Made by a program: the position numbers and the translations under genes
Shown: positions 22,458 through 30,391 of the stretch, one piece after another
How positions within the stretch are numbered: the stretch's first letter is position 1
Layout of the letters: each line of letters opens with the position of its first letter
Notes under the pieces: generated by a model
What the model saw: only the letters and a program-made list of their open reading frames with translations
The model's database searches: none
Told to the model about the DNA's origin: nothing
Origin: JASFWK01 sp050049355
GTDB lineage: Bacteria; Chloroflexota; Anaerolineae; B4-G1; DUEL01
Reading direction: 5' to 3'
Assembly (NCBI GenBank): GCA_050049355.1
Contig: JASFWK010000013.1
Location: 1-30,550, forward strand
Length of the DNA stretch: 30,550 nucleotides

Positions 22458-24038
22458 ATGAGGAAGCGACTTTCCTACGTATTGCTCGCGGCTTGCGCGG
22501 GCATGGGTCTCGCCCTGGCGCTCTTGTGGCTGGGCGCGGCGGGGCCGGTCAGGGCCAACCCGGATGCCCACTGCGTCAACCAGACGGGGACCGGATGCGA
22601 TAGCTCGTACGGAGCGAGGTGCTATTCCTCCGTCCAAGCTGCTGTGAACGTAGTGATCACCGGCAACGAGATCAACATCGCGGGCGGCACCTACTACGGA
22701 CCGGCGGGCGGCACGGTGGCTGTGATTGCCGGCAAGGAGTTGGTGATCCGCGGCGGATACGACTCCAGTTGCACCATTCATGATCCGGGCTTGTACGAAA
22801 CCGTGTTGGACGCGCAGTGGGGGGGCTCGGTGATCAGTATCACCAACGCTGGGGATGTACTGCTTCATCACCTGACGCTCACTGGCGGCGATGGCACCGG
22901 TAACTGTGGCACCGTCGGGTGTGGGGGAGGTATCTACGCGACGGGCACCACCCTGCGGGTGGCCGACAGCGTCATCACGAACAACGTGGGCAGTACAGCG
23001 GGAGGGTCGAAGGCGGACGGGGGCGGCGTCTATGTCGATGGTTCTGGCCACAGCGTCGAGATCTGGGGTACTCGTATAGTGAGTAACGTCGCTAACACAG
23101 ACCCCTCGGCGACTTACTACTCCTACGGCGGAGGCATCTTCATTCGATACGGCGACGTCTCACTGAGGGACAATGAGGTCTTGAGCAACGTGGGGAGTAC
23201 AGCCGGCACAGGGGGCTATGGTGGCGGCATCTTTCTCTATGACGTGGCTCCGGCCGAAGTGCTGACCAACACCCTTCGGGGCAACGAGGCTTCCAGGGGC
23301 AGCTCGGCCGGAAGCGGCAGCGGTGGAGGTCTTTCCTTATTTGCCGGGAACGTGTACATCGCGGGCAACCGCATTGAGAACAACTGGACGAATCCCGACT
23401 TCGCCGGGTATGGCGGTGGCGTGTGTGTCTGGAATGGCAACGCCCACCTATCGCGCAATACCATCATCAGCAACGCCAGCGTTCCCGAGGGAGGTGGCTT
23501 CATGGCGCCTGGAGGTGGTGTCTATGTCGACAGCAGCGAGCCGGTCACGTTGACCGCCAACCTCATTGTAAGCAACACGGCCAGCGGTGGCGGCGGTGGG
23601 GGTGTGTATGCGGCATCGTATTCTTCCCCCGCCACTCCCGTTCTTCTGATCAACAACACCATCGCCGATAACGGCAACAGTGGGATCGTGGTGTGGCAAT
23701 ACGCCGACTTGACGCTGATCAACAACATTGTCGCCGGTCACGCTGTGGGGATCGACAACACCTCCCCTGCCAGCAGCACCGTCTCTGCCGACACCAATCT
23801 CTTCTGGAACAGCTCCGATCCCATCACCGGGACCAACGCCATCCTCCAGGACCCGTTGCTGGCGGCCGACTACCACCTGAGCAATGATTCACCGGCCTTG
23901 GACGCCGGGCTCACCATCCCCTGGCTGACGGTGGACCTGGATGGAACCTCCCGTCCGCAGCGCAATGCGTACGATCTGGGGGCGTTTGAGGAACCGTGGT
24001 TCGTTTACCTCCCGCTGGTGCTACGGGGCTACCCATAG
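22458..24038 (+). CDS. Secreted right-handed beta-helix protein with C-terminal YLPLVLR tail
   Basis: The 526-aa protein has a Sec signal (MRKRLSYVLLAACAGMGLAL, cleavage near VRANP). It then has a repeat array with about eight coils, each opening with GGG plus a hydrophobic pair: GGGIYATG, GGGVYVDG, GGGIFIRY, GGGIFLYD, GGGLSLFA, GGGVCVWN, GGGVYVDS and GGGVYAAS. Most are followed by N-x-I/V-x-S/N-N, the pattern of parallel beta-helices in polysaccharide-active or adhesive surface proteins. The closing part (SPALDAGLTIPW, DLDGTSRPQRNAYDLGAFE) is a common end cap. The last residues, FVYLPLVLRGYP, look like a sorting or anchoring tail. ATG 22458 is preceded by GGGAGG at 7 nt. No catalytic residues can be assigned. 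Confidence 0.85.
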   Translation: MRKRLSYVLLAACAGMGLALALLWLGAAGPVRANPDAHCVNQTGTGCDSSYGARCYSSVQAAVNVVITGNEINIAGGTYYGPAGGTVAVIAGKELVIRGGYDSSCTIHDPGLYETVLDAQWGGSVISITNAGDVLLHHLTLTGGDGTGNCGTVGCGGGIYATGTTLRVADSVITNNVGSTAGGSKADGGGVYVDGSGHSVEIWGTRIVSNVANTDPSATYYSYGGGIFIRYGDVSLRDNEVLSNVGSTAGTGGYGGGIFLYDVAPAEVLTNTLRGNEASRGSSAGSGSGGGLSLFAGNVYIAGNRIENNWTNPDFAGYGGGVCVWNGNAHLSRNTIISNASVPEGGGFMAPGGGVYVDSSEPVTLTANLIVSNTASGGGGGGVYAASYSSPATPVLLINNTIADNGNSGIVVWQYADLTLINNIVAGHAVGIDNTSPASSTVSADTNLFWNSSDPITGTNAILQDPLLAADYHLSNDSPALDAGLTIPWLTVDLDGTSRPQRNAYDLGAFEEPWFVYLPLVLRGYP

Positions 24039-24157
24039 CGGAGGAGCGGTGGCATGAAAGGATCGTTGGTCTGTGAAGCGTCGCGCCGACCGCCCACGCG
24101 GTCCAGGAAGTGCGTATATCTGACCCAAGGCTTGTTTTCGAATCGGAGGCAAGGGGA

Positions 24158-25246
24158 GTGCATCACCATAGAGGACTCAGGCAGATCGCTGGATTGATGT
24201 TGCTCACACTGCTCTTGCTGGCGTGCAGCCTGGAGACGATTTCTACGTCTATCTCGCCAACGGCCACGCCGGTGCCTGTGTCTACGTCGCCTCCCCATAC
24301 ACCAGCGCCACCTGAAGAGCCGGTCAGCTTTCAGAACCCTCAGAGGTACCACGTGGAATACGTGGTCACGGTCTACAATGAGGGATTCGACCTTGACGAA
24401 CTCCGCGTATGCCAGCCCCGGCCTATCCAGTGGGACGGCCAAGCGGAGGTGGAGATCGAGGAGGTCTCGCCGTCTCCGACGACGGAAGGGCTGGATCTCG
24501 TATTCGGCAATGGCATGTACTACTGGCAGCTGCTGGGCGAGCCATCACGTGGAGGTAGCACCGCCTTCCGGATTGAGTTCAGCGTCACGGCCTATGAAAC
24601 CAGAACGAGCATCCAGCCCGCCGAGGTCCAGCCCTACAACAAGGATGACCCTCTCTATGCACGGCATACGCAGTCGGAACGCTTCATCATGGCAGCGGAT
24701 CCCCTGATCGTTAAGACCGCCGATGAGCTCGCCGGGGGAGAGACGAACCCCTATCTGCTGGCGCGCAAGTTCTACGATTCCGTGATCGACACCGCCGACT
24801 ACCAGCTGCTGGGGCAAGGGCTGCGAGGGGCGCGCGAGTTACTCACGACAGGCGTTGGCGAGTGTGGTGACTACGCAGCCTTGTTCGTGGCTCTGTGCAG
24901 AGCCAAGGGAATACCGGCGCGGCCTGTGGTGGGATACTGGGCCATCTCGGGCATCGAGCAGACGCACGTCTGGGCGGAGTTCTACGTGGAGCCGTTTGGC
25001 TGGATACCGGTCGACCCTACCGTAGGGCAGTCGGAGCCTGCGGAGCGCGACTACTATTTCGGCAATATGGACAACCAACGCATCATCCTGAACAAGGGGT
25101 TCAACATACAGCTGGACCCGCCGGGGCCGGAAGGCTTCATCGCCCCATTCCTGCAAGTTCCTCAGTGGTGGTTCTGGGGAAGCGGCGGAGATGCGGACGC
25201 GGTGCGCATAGAACGAACGAGCTGGGAGGTCACAAGCGTTCCCTGA
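24158..25246 (+). CDS. Transglutaminase-like lipoprotein
   Basis: The 362-aa product has a signal ending in the lipobox LLAC and a Pro/Thr/Ser stalk. An N-terminal beta-rich region is followed by a transglutaminase-like core: Cys236 in GVGECGDYAALFVALCRAKG, His270 in THVWAEFYV and Asp286 in WIPVDPT. This complete Cys-His-Asp triad is typical of bacterial transglutaminase-like proteins, which are mostly proteases or amide-modifying enzymes at the cell surface. The GTG at 24158 is preferred because GGAGG lies 9 nt upstream and the signal peptide starts a few residues later; an open frame back to 24110 adds residues without a signal. It sits between the beta-helix gene and the M1 peptidase gene on the same strand. 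Confidence 0.87.
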   Translation: MHHHRGLRQIAGLMLLTLLLLACSLETISTSISPTATPVPVSTSPPHTPAPPEEPVSFQNPQRYHVEYVVTVYNEGFDLDELRVCQPRPIQWDGQAEVEIEEVSPSPTTEGLDLVFGNGMYYWQLLGEPSRGGSTAFRIEFSVTAYETRTSIQPAEVQPYNKDDPLYARHTQSERFIMAADPLIVKTADELAGGETNPYLLARKFYDSVIDTADYQLLGQGLRGARELLTTGVGECGDYAALFVALCRAKGIPARPVVGYWAISGIEQTHVWAEFYVEPFGWIPVDPTVGQSEPAERDYYFGNMDNQRIILNKGFNIQLDPPGPEGFIAPFLQVPQWWFWGSGGDADAVRIERTSWEVTSVP

Positions 25247-25380
25247 GCGTCGCCGGTGGACGACGACCCGACTGCCTCCAGATTGGGGCGGGCGAGCCCC
25301 GTGGGATGTGAGCTCTGGCCTGTGCTGCTCCGTGATCCCGCAGGGCCGGGCCACACTGGGCATCGGCACGCACGCCGGTC

Positions 25381-25409
25381 TTGTCCTCCTTCCTTGGTCG
25401 TCATACACT
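25381..25409 (+). promoter_or_regulatory. Possible promoter for the M1 peptidase gene
   Basis: TTGTCC (25381-25386) and TACACT (25404-25409) are 17 nt apart, each matching 4 of 6 consensus bases. The 253-bp gap before the gene holds nothing else that I can name. Confidence 0.3.
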
Positions 25410-25499
25410 CCCGCGGTCGCGGACGGCGTGACTCAATCGAGGCTCAGGCCAATCGTAGGCTTGGAAGCCGAGGAGATCGAGGTGGATAGGAGGACCCCG

Positions 25500-26969
25500 G
25501 TGCCGATGTTGATCAAGTGTCTGACCGTCTTCTTCTCTCTCCTGCTCCTTCTTGCGTGCAGTCCTGCTGCTGTCTCTACCCCCATACCCTCTCCGGTATC
25601 GACCGTCTCCTCACCCGAGAATCCACTGCGACCGGAATTCGCAACAGATCTCGATTTGCTCCCTGATGCGCCTCGGTACGAGATATGGCTGACGGTCGAT
25701 CCCGAACTCTCCCAGGTTACCGGACAGCAACAGGTCCGCTATACCAACACCGACGAGGTTGCCCTGGATTGTCTCTATTTTCGTCTCTTTCCCAACACCC
25801 CTGGGTACGGAGGGGAGATGACTGTCGGTGGGCTGACCGTGAACGGCGGGCCCGTCACTCCCACCACCGAGCTTGCAGATTCCGCCTTGAGGGTGCCGCT
25901 GGAACCTTCTTTGGGGCCAGGCCAGACGGTGACTGTCCACACGGACTTCACCGTCACCGTCCCCACCAGCGGTGACTTCGGCTATGCTCAACTCTCTTGG
26001 CTGGACGGTGTGATGGCTCTTCCCAACGTCTATCCCTTGATTCCCGTCTACGACGATGAGGGGTGGAACGTCGAACTGGCGCCGGAGTACGGCGACGCGG
26101 TCTACTCCGACGTGGCCTTCTACACGGTGCGGGTCACCCTCCCTTCCACCTTCGGCCTGATGGCCTCTGGCTCTTGCACAACGCTTGAGCAGGGGGAGCA
26201 CGAATGCTCTGCTGCGTTGATGCGTGAGTTCGCCCTGGTCTTGGGGGAGGACCACCGGCGCGCAAGCCGGGTCGTCGAAGGTGTGTTGGTCAACAGCTAC
26301 TTCTACTCCGATCATCAGGAAGGAGGATTGAGGGCGCTGCAGATAGCTGCTGATGCGCTTTCCATCTTCAGTGAGCTCTTTGGTCCCTACCCATATGCGG
26401 AGCTGGACGTGGTGGAAACCCCAACCCGAGCCGGAGGTATCGAGTACCCAGGGCTGGTGGTGATCGGTGATCGACTCTACGAAGCAGGCAGCCGGTTGGA
26501 GTGGGTGGTGGCGCATGAAGTGGGTCACCAGTGGTGGTATGGCGTGGTGGGCAACGATCAGGTGGATGAGCCGTGGCTGGACGAAGCGCTGGTTCAGTAC
26601 AGCACATTCCTCTACCACGAGGTGGCCTATGGCTCCGAGATGGCTGCAGATATTCTGGACCGCCGCTTTGTCCAGACTCAGGAGAGGCTGGTGGACATAG
26701 GGGAGGATATGCCAGTCGGACTGCCTGTGGCTGCCTACGATCGCGGTCTCTACGCGTCAGTGGTCTATGGTAAAGGTCCCCTCTACTTTCACGCGCTGCG
26801 GGAGGAGGTGGGGGACGAAGTGTTCTTCGATATTCTGAGAGCTTACTACCGTCGCCACCGGTATGGGATTGCCACCCCCGATTCCTTCTTGACGACCGTG
26901 GACATGGTTGCTGGCGACCCACACCGGGCTTTGTTCGAGCGGTGGATATCGGGGGTATCGGGAGAGTAG
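25500..26969 (+). CDS. M1-family metallopeptidase lipoprotein
   Basis: This is a zinc aminopeptidase of the M1 clan displayed at the cell surface. The 489-aa protein starts at GTG 25500, 6 nt after AGGAGG; ATG 25506 is the next choice. The signal ends in the lipobox LLAC. The N-terminal saddle domain includes YEIWLTVDPELSQVTGQQQV. The catalytic domain has His339-Glu340-x2-His343 (VAHEVGHQWW), and Glu362 lies exactly 18 residues later (DEPWLDEALVQY). The exopeptidase loop usually written GAMEN reads AGGIEYPG here, as in many M1 lipoproteins. The C-terminal helical domain is short (protein ends at ISGVSGE), so it lacks the ERAP-like domain of larger relatives. A frame open back to 25308 has no signal sequence at its start. 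Confidence 0.9.
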   Translation: MPMLIKCLTVFFSLLLLLACSPAAVSTPIPSPVSTVSSPENPLRPEFATDLDLLPDAPRYEIWLTVDPELSQVTGQQQVRYTNTDEVALDCLYFRLFPNTPGYGGEMTVGGLTVNGGPVTPTTELADSALRVPLEPSLGPGQTVTVHTDFTVTVPTSGDFGYAQLSWLDGVMALPNVYPLIPVYDDEGWNVELAPEYGDAVYSDVAFYTVRVTLPSTFGLMASGSCTTLEQGEHECSAALMREFALVLGEDHRRASRVVEGVLVNSYFYSDHQEGGLRALQIAADALSIFSELFGPYPYAELDVVETPTRAGGIEYPGLVVIGDRLYEAGSRLEWVVAHEVGHQWWYGVVGNDQVDEPWLDEALVQYSTFLYHEVAYGSEMAADILDRRFVQTQERLVDIGEDMPVGLPVAAYDRGLYASVVYGKGPLYFHALREEVGDEVFFDILRAYYRRHRYGIATPDSFLTTVDMVAGDPHRALFERWISGVSGE

Positions 26970-27008
26970 GGGGCCTCTTGTGACCGGCTTCGCAACCAGC
27001 CTGCGCGC

Positions 27009-27848
27009 TCAGTGGGTCGCCCGGAGCTTGTCCTCGGGCTGACAACAGCGGCATATGTATGTGCCGCGCTGGCCGACTACGATGCGCACAACGGGCGACC
27101 CACAGCGGGGGCAGGGCTCTCCTGCCCGGCCGTATGCCGCCAGCTGCTGAGCGAAGTCGCCTGGTTCTCCATTCACTCCAACGTACCGCTCGTCTGACAG
27201 CGTGGTCCCTCGCCGGGCGATTGCCTCCTTCAATACGTTCTGGATCGCCGCGTGCAACCGGTCCACTTCTTGCGCGCTCAACGTGTCTGCCCGGCGCAGA
27301 GGGTGGAGCTTCGCTCGCCACAGGACCTCGTTCGTGTAGATGTTCCCCAGACCAGCCAGGAAACGCTGATTGAGCAGCAGGGACTTCAGCCGGGCTCGTC
27401 GGTCCGCAAGCATCTTCCCCAGCTGCTCGGGCGTGAAGTCCTCCGCCAGTGGTTCCGGTCCCAATTCGCCCAGCACTTCATCCGCATCGGCTGTGAGAAT
27501 CATCCGACCGAACTTGCGCGGGTCGGAGAACCTGAGCCGTCGGTCGTCGTCGAGGAGGAGCAGTACGCGGGTGTGCTCGCCTGTTGGAGCATCAGCCGGC
27601 TCTACGAGCAGTCGTCCCGACATACGCAGGTGGATCAGGAGGTGCGCGCTCCCCTCCAGGAGGAGGTGCACCCACTTCCCTCGCCGGCTCACCCGCAGGA
27701 TCTGCCGACCCTGCAGATGATCCATGAAGGCACCTGGCTCTGGGGTGCTGACAGAGCGCTCCCAGCGCACATCCGTGCCAACTATCCGCCGCCCGGTGAG
27801 CTGTTGCAGGCCGCGGGCGATTATCTCCACTTCGGGTAACTCTGGCAT
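27009..27848 (-). CDS. mutM: Formamidopyrimidine-DNA glycosylase (Fpg/MutM)
   Basis: This enzyme excises 8-oxoguanine and formamidopyrimidines and nicks the abasic site. After removal of Met the catalytic Pro1-Glu2 begin the protein (PELPEVE). The conserved Lys57 is in RRGKWVHL, and HLRMSGRL, RFSDPRKFGRM and GLGNIYTNEVLW are the helix-two-turn-helix and DNA-contact blocks. The C-terminal zinc finger is CPRC-x16-CRCC. At 279 aa it is the usual length. The start codon lies only 8 nt from its -10 box, so the mRNA is probably leaderless. It runs antiparallel to the M1 peptidase gene (39-bp gap) and diverges from the LCP gene. Confidence 0.97.
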   Translation of the reverse strand: MPELPEVEIIARGLQQLTGRRIVGTDVRWERSVSTPEPGAFMDHLQGRQILRVSRRGKWVHLLLEGSAHLLIHLRMSGRLLVEPADAPTGEHTRVLLLLDDDRRLRFSDPRKFGRMILTADADEVLGELGPEPLAEDFTPEQLGKMLADRRARLKSLLLNQRFLAGLGNIYTNEVLWRAKLHPLRRADTLSAQEVDRLHAAIQNVLKEAIARRGTTLSDERYVGVNGEPGDFAQQLAAYGRAGEPCPRCGSPVVRIVVGQRGTYICRCCQPEDKLRATH

Positions 27849-27856
27849 CGGTTGAG

Positions 27857-27886
27857 ATTATACTCTGCGGCGGCGTGCTCTGTCAA
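27857..27886 (-). promoter_or_regulatory. Consensus promoter of mutM (leaderless)
   Basis: On the minus strand, perfect TTGACA (27881-27886) and perfect TATAAT (27857-27862) are 18 nt apart. The -10 box ends 8 nt before the ATG, so the transcript likely begins at or next to the start codon. Confidence 0.8.
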
Positions 27887-28001
27887 AGCACAACCGGGAG
27901 CTCAATGCGGTGCTGCCAAAGCACAGACGAAGAAAGACTGCAGGGTCATACTTGGTGGCCCCCATGCCTGTACGGCTCGGCTTCTTCCGCTCTGCCCAAC
28001 G

Positions 28002-28030
28002 TTGACATCATTCGTCTGCGATGTTAGAAT
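28002..28030 (+). promoter_or_regulatory. Promoter of the LCP/GH99 transcript
   Basis: TTGACA (28002-28007) and TAGAAT (28025-28030) are 17 nt apart. The predicted start near 28037 rules out the in-frame ATG at 28021 and supports the one at 28096. Confidence 0.75.
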
Positions 28031-28095
28031 GCTCGCCTGCCGTAGCGGATGATAGAGTCGAAGGCACACAGACCGTCCTATTGCCCTATTCAGAC

Positions 28096-28995
28096 ATGCC
28101 CTTGTTGACCCAGTCTCGTGGTCGTTCCTGCCTGACCACCCTGCTTCTGTGCCTGGTGGTGGGGACCGTGTGCCTGGGCGCCTACGTCCTCTTCTGGTGG
28201 GCATCGACCCCTCCGCGTTTGAATGTGCTCGTACTCGGTCTCGACCGCCGTCCGGACCAAGGTTACGTAGTCCGGTCCGACACGATGATGCTGATGACGG
28301 TCTACCGGTCGGGTCCGCGGGCCGCCATTCTATCTGTACCTCGAGACCTATATGTGGAGATCCCTGACGTTGGCGCGGATCGCATCAACACTGCCCACTT
28401 CTGGGGCGAGAGCCAGGTCGAAGGAGGTGGGCCGGTCTTGGCCTCGCGGACGGTGGCGCAGGCGTTCGGTGTGCCTGTCCACCGCTGCGTGCGTGTCGAC
28501 TTCGATGGCTTCCGCGCCATAATAGACGCCGCCGGGGGCGTCGATGTCTTCGTCGAGGAGGCCGTTGTGGACAATGCCTATCCCTCCGACGATTATGGCG
28601 TCGTGCGGATCGAGATTCCGGCCGGGCAGCAGCACATGGACGGTGAAACCGCTCTACGCTATGTCCGCTCGCGTCACGGCTCTTCTGACTTCAACCGAGC
28701 CGAGCGACAACAGCAGGTCCTCATCGCGCTGGCTCACCGTCTGCTCGAGCCCGGGACGTGGCCAAGGTTGCCGCTTGTCCACCGTGCCGTGACGAGTAGT
28801 GTGGATACCGATCTGACCACACGGGACCTGCTCTTGTTCTTCACAGTCGTCCATCGCGTAGGCGTGGATGGCATCGAGCATCACGTGATCGGTCGTGAGA
28901 TGACTCAGCCCTGGACCAAGCCCACGGGTGCGGCGGTGCTCCTCCCGCGCTGGGAGTTGATTCGTCCTTTGGTTCAGGACCTGTTCACACCGTAG
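28096..28995 (+). CDS. LytR-CpsA-Psr (LCP) family protein
   Basis: LCP proteins transfer glycopolymers from undecaprenyl phosphate to the cell wall. From ATG 28096 the 299-aa product has a single membrane segment (LTTLLLCLVVGTVCLGAYV) and an extracytoplasmic LCP domain. The family blocks are LNVLVLGLDRRP, VRSDTMMLMTV, AILSVPRDLYVEIP, DRINTAHFWG, DAAGGVDVFV, and late YVRSRHGSSDFNRAERQQQV with the conserved arginines and aspartates that bind the pyrophosphate. It lacks extra C-terminal domains. It lies on the same strand, 30 nt before the GH99-like gene. The upstream ATG at 28021 overlaps the -10 box and is rejected as a start. Confidence 0.93.
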   Translation: MPLLTQSRGRSCLTTLLLCLVVGTVCLGAYVLFWWASTPPRLNVLVLGLDRRPDQGYVVRSDTMMLMTVYRSGPRAAILSVPRDLYVEIPDVGADRINTAHFWGESQVEGGGPVLASRTVAQAFGVPVHRCVRVDFDGFRAIIDAAGGVDVFVEEAVVDNAYPSDDYGVVRIEIPAGQQHMDGETALRYVRSRHGSSDFNRAERQQQVLIALAHRLLEPGTWPRLPLVHRAVTSSVDTDLTTRDLLLFFTVVHRVGVDGIEHHVIGREMTQPWTKPTGAAVLLPRWELIRPLVQDLFTP

Positions 28996-29025
28996 GTCCC
29001 GGCGCCGCTCGCTCGAAAGGTAGTT

Positions 29026-30354
29026 GTGTCGATCATGCGCAGAAGCAGCCAGCTGTTGACAGTGTTGCTCCTGCTTTCTGCTCTGACTGGCTACTTGGTC
29101 GCTCCTCCTCCCACCAGCGCTCTGGATGAGAGGCTTGTGCTGTCTTTCTACTACGCCTGGTTTGACTCAAGTACCTGGCAAGAGAACCTCTCCGATTATC
29201 CAGTCCAACCATATGCCTCGCGCGATTCGGCTGCCATGGAGCGGCATGTCCTTCAGGCTCAGCAAGCCGGGATCGACGCCTTTGTCCAGTCGTGGTATGG
29301 TCCCCAGGTAGAGGGCAATCAGACCGAGACCAACTTCGCCACCCTTCTGGATGTCGCTGCCCGGCATGGTTTCGCAGTGGCGGTGGATTTGGAGGTGGAC
29401 AGTTCCTTCCTCCATTCCGAGGCAGACGTGGTGGCTGCGCTCCAGCATCTGTTGACAATCCACGCCAGCCACCCTGCCTACCTGCGGGTCGGCGGGCGAC
29501 CTGTCATCTTCTTCTGGCGGCAGGATCGCTATCCGGTGGAGACCTGGAGTGCGATCCGCGAGCAGGTGGATCCGGGACGGGCCTCCATCTGGATCATGGA
29601 AGGGGTGGATCTGGACTACCTCGGGCCGTTCGATGGCAACCATCTCTACAGCGTAGCCTGGGATCCGGAGCCCGAGGGGACGCTGATTCGGTGGGGGCAG
29701 CGCATCCGCGGGTGGAACGCCGAACACGGGGCTGCCAAGTACTGGGTTGGGACGGTTATGCCTGGCTACGACGACCGGGTCACAGGGAGGGCAGACGCCT
29801 TTGTGCAAGATCGATCCGATGGAGCCTACTACCGTCGCTGTTGGGATGGAGCGATCCAAAGTGGGGCGGACTGGGTGATCATCACCAGTTTCAATGAGTG
29901 GATGGAGGGGACGCAGATCGAGCCCAGTGTCACGTACGGGACCTTCTACCTCGACTTGACGAGGGAGATGGGGGACCTCTACAGGGTTAGCGAGCCGGTG
30001 CCACCAGGGCCACCGCCAACTGCCGTTGTGGATCCTACGGACATACCGCTGCCAACATCTACGTCCACACCTGCTTCCCGCAGTGAGACTCCCGAGGCGA
30101 CCGCTGTACCCAGCCCTACGCCACCTGTGCCAACTCCTACACCGACCCCTACCGTCACCGTCTACTCATCCCCCACGGCGACGCGAACGCCTACCGCGAT
30201 ACCTCCGGCCACTGCCTCGACCTCAGTCCCGACTGCCACGCTGGGATCTCCCCACCGGGTTGTCTCAGGACTGCGGGTTTACTCGGGTCTGATCGCAGGA
30301 GGAGCGGCAGCGGCATTGATGCTCTTGATGTTCGTGCGGCGCCGTCACCGGTGA
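29026..30354 (+). CDS. Membrane-anchored GH99-like glycosidase/hydrolase
   Basis: The protein has a short N-terminal signal (VLLLLSALTGYLVAPPPTSA), a TIM-barrel-like domain of about 290 aa, a Pro/Thr/Ser stalk of about 90 aa, and a C-terminal membrane helix (GLIAGGAAAALMLLMFV) ending RRRHR. The barrel resembles GH99 and related WbsX-type domains: LVLSFYYAWFDSSTW, GIDAFVQSWYGP, HGFAVAVDLEVD, PVIFFWRQDRY and ITSFNEWMEGTQIEPS, where the last block contains the likely catalytic Glu residues. GH99 enzymes are endo-alpha-mannosidases or mannanases; here the substrate is unknown. The GTG at 29026 has AAGG about 6 nt upstream, and ATG 29035 is an alternative. No LPxTG-like sortase signal was seen, so the tail is a plain transmembrane anchor. 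Confidence 0.85.
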   Translation: MSIMRRSSQLLTVLLLLSALTGYLVAPPPTSALDERLVLSFYYAWFDSSTWQENLSDYPVQPYASRDSAAMERHVLQAQQAGIDAFVQSWYGPQVEGNQTETNFATLLDVAARHGFAVAVDLEVDSSFLHSEADVVAALQHLLTIHASHPAYLRVGGRPVIFFWRQDRYPVETWSAIREQVDPGRASIWIMEGVDLDYLGPFDGNHLYSVAWDPEPEGTLIRWGQRIRGWNAEHGAAKYWVGTVMPGYDDRVTGRADAFVQDRSDGAYYRRCWDGAIQSGADWVIITSFNEWMEGTQIEPSVTYGTFYLDLTREMGDLYRVSEPVPPGPPPTAVVDPTDIPLPTSTSTPASRSETPEATAVPSPTPPVPTPTPTPTVTVYSSPTATRTPTAIPPATASTSVPTATLGSPHRVVSGLRVYSGLIAGGAAAALMLLMFVRRRHR

Positions 30355-30391
30355 GGGAAATGACCACCCTTCAGCCAGATAGCCAGGAGTA

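Noticed and set aside
26368..27321. Leftward 317-codon frame opposite the M1 peptidase and overlapping mutM
   Set aside because: It is a low-complexity Pro/Arg translation with no motif; both genes it overlaps have intact catalytic signatures.
28021..28095. N-terminal extension of the LCP protein from ATG 28021
   Set aside because: The codons overlap the -10 box and predicted start site, and the extension lacks similarity to LCP proteins.
30105..30240. Repetitive ACC/CCT-rich DNA near the end of the GH99-like gene
   Set aside because: It encodes the Pro/Thr/Ser stalk and is irregular at the DNA level, so it is not a separate repeat array or CRISPR.
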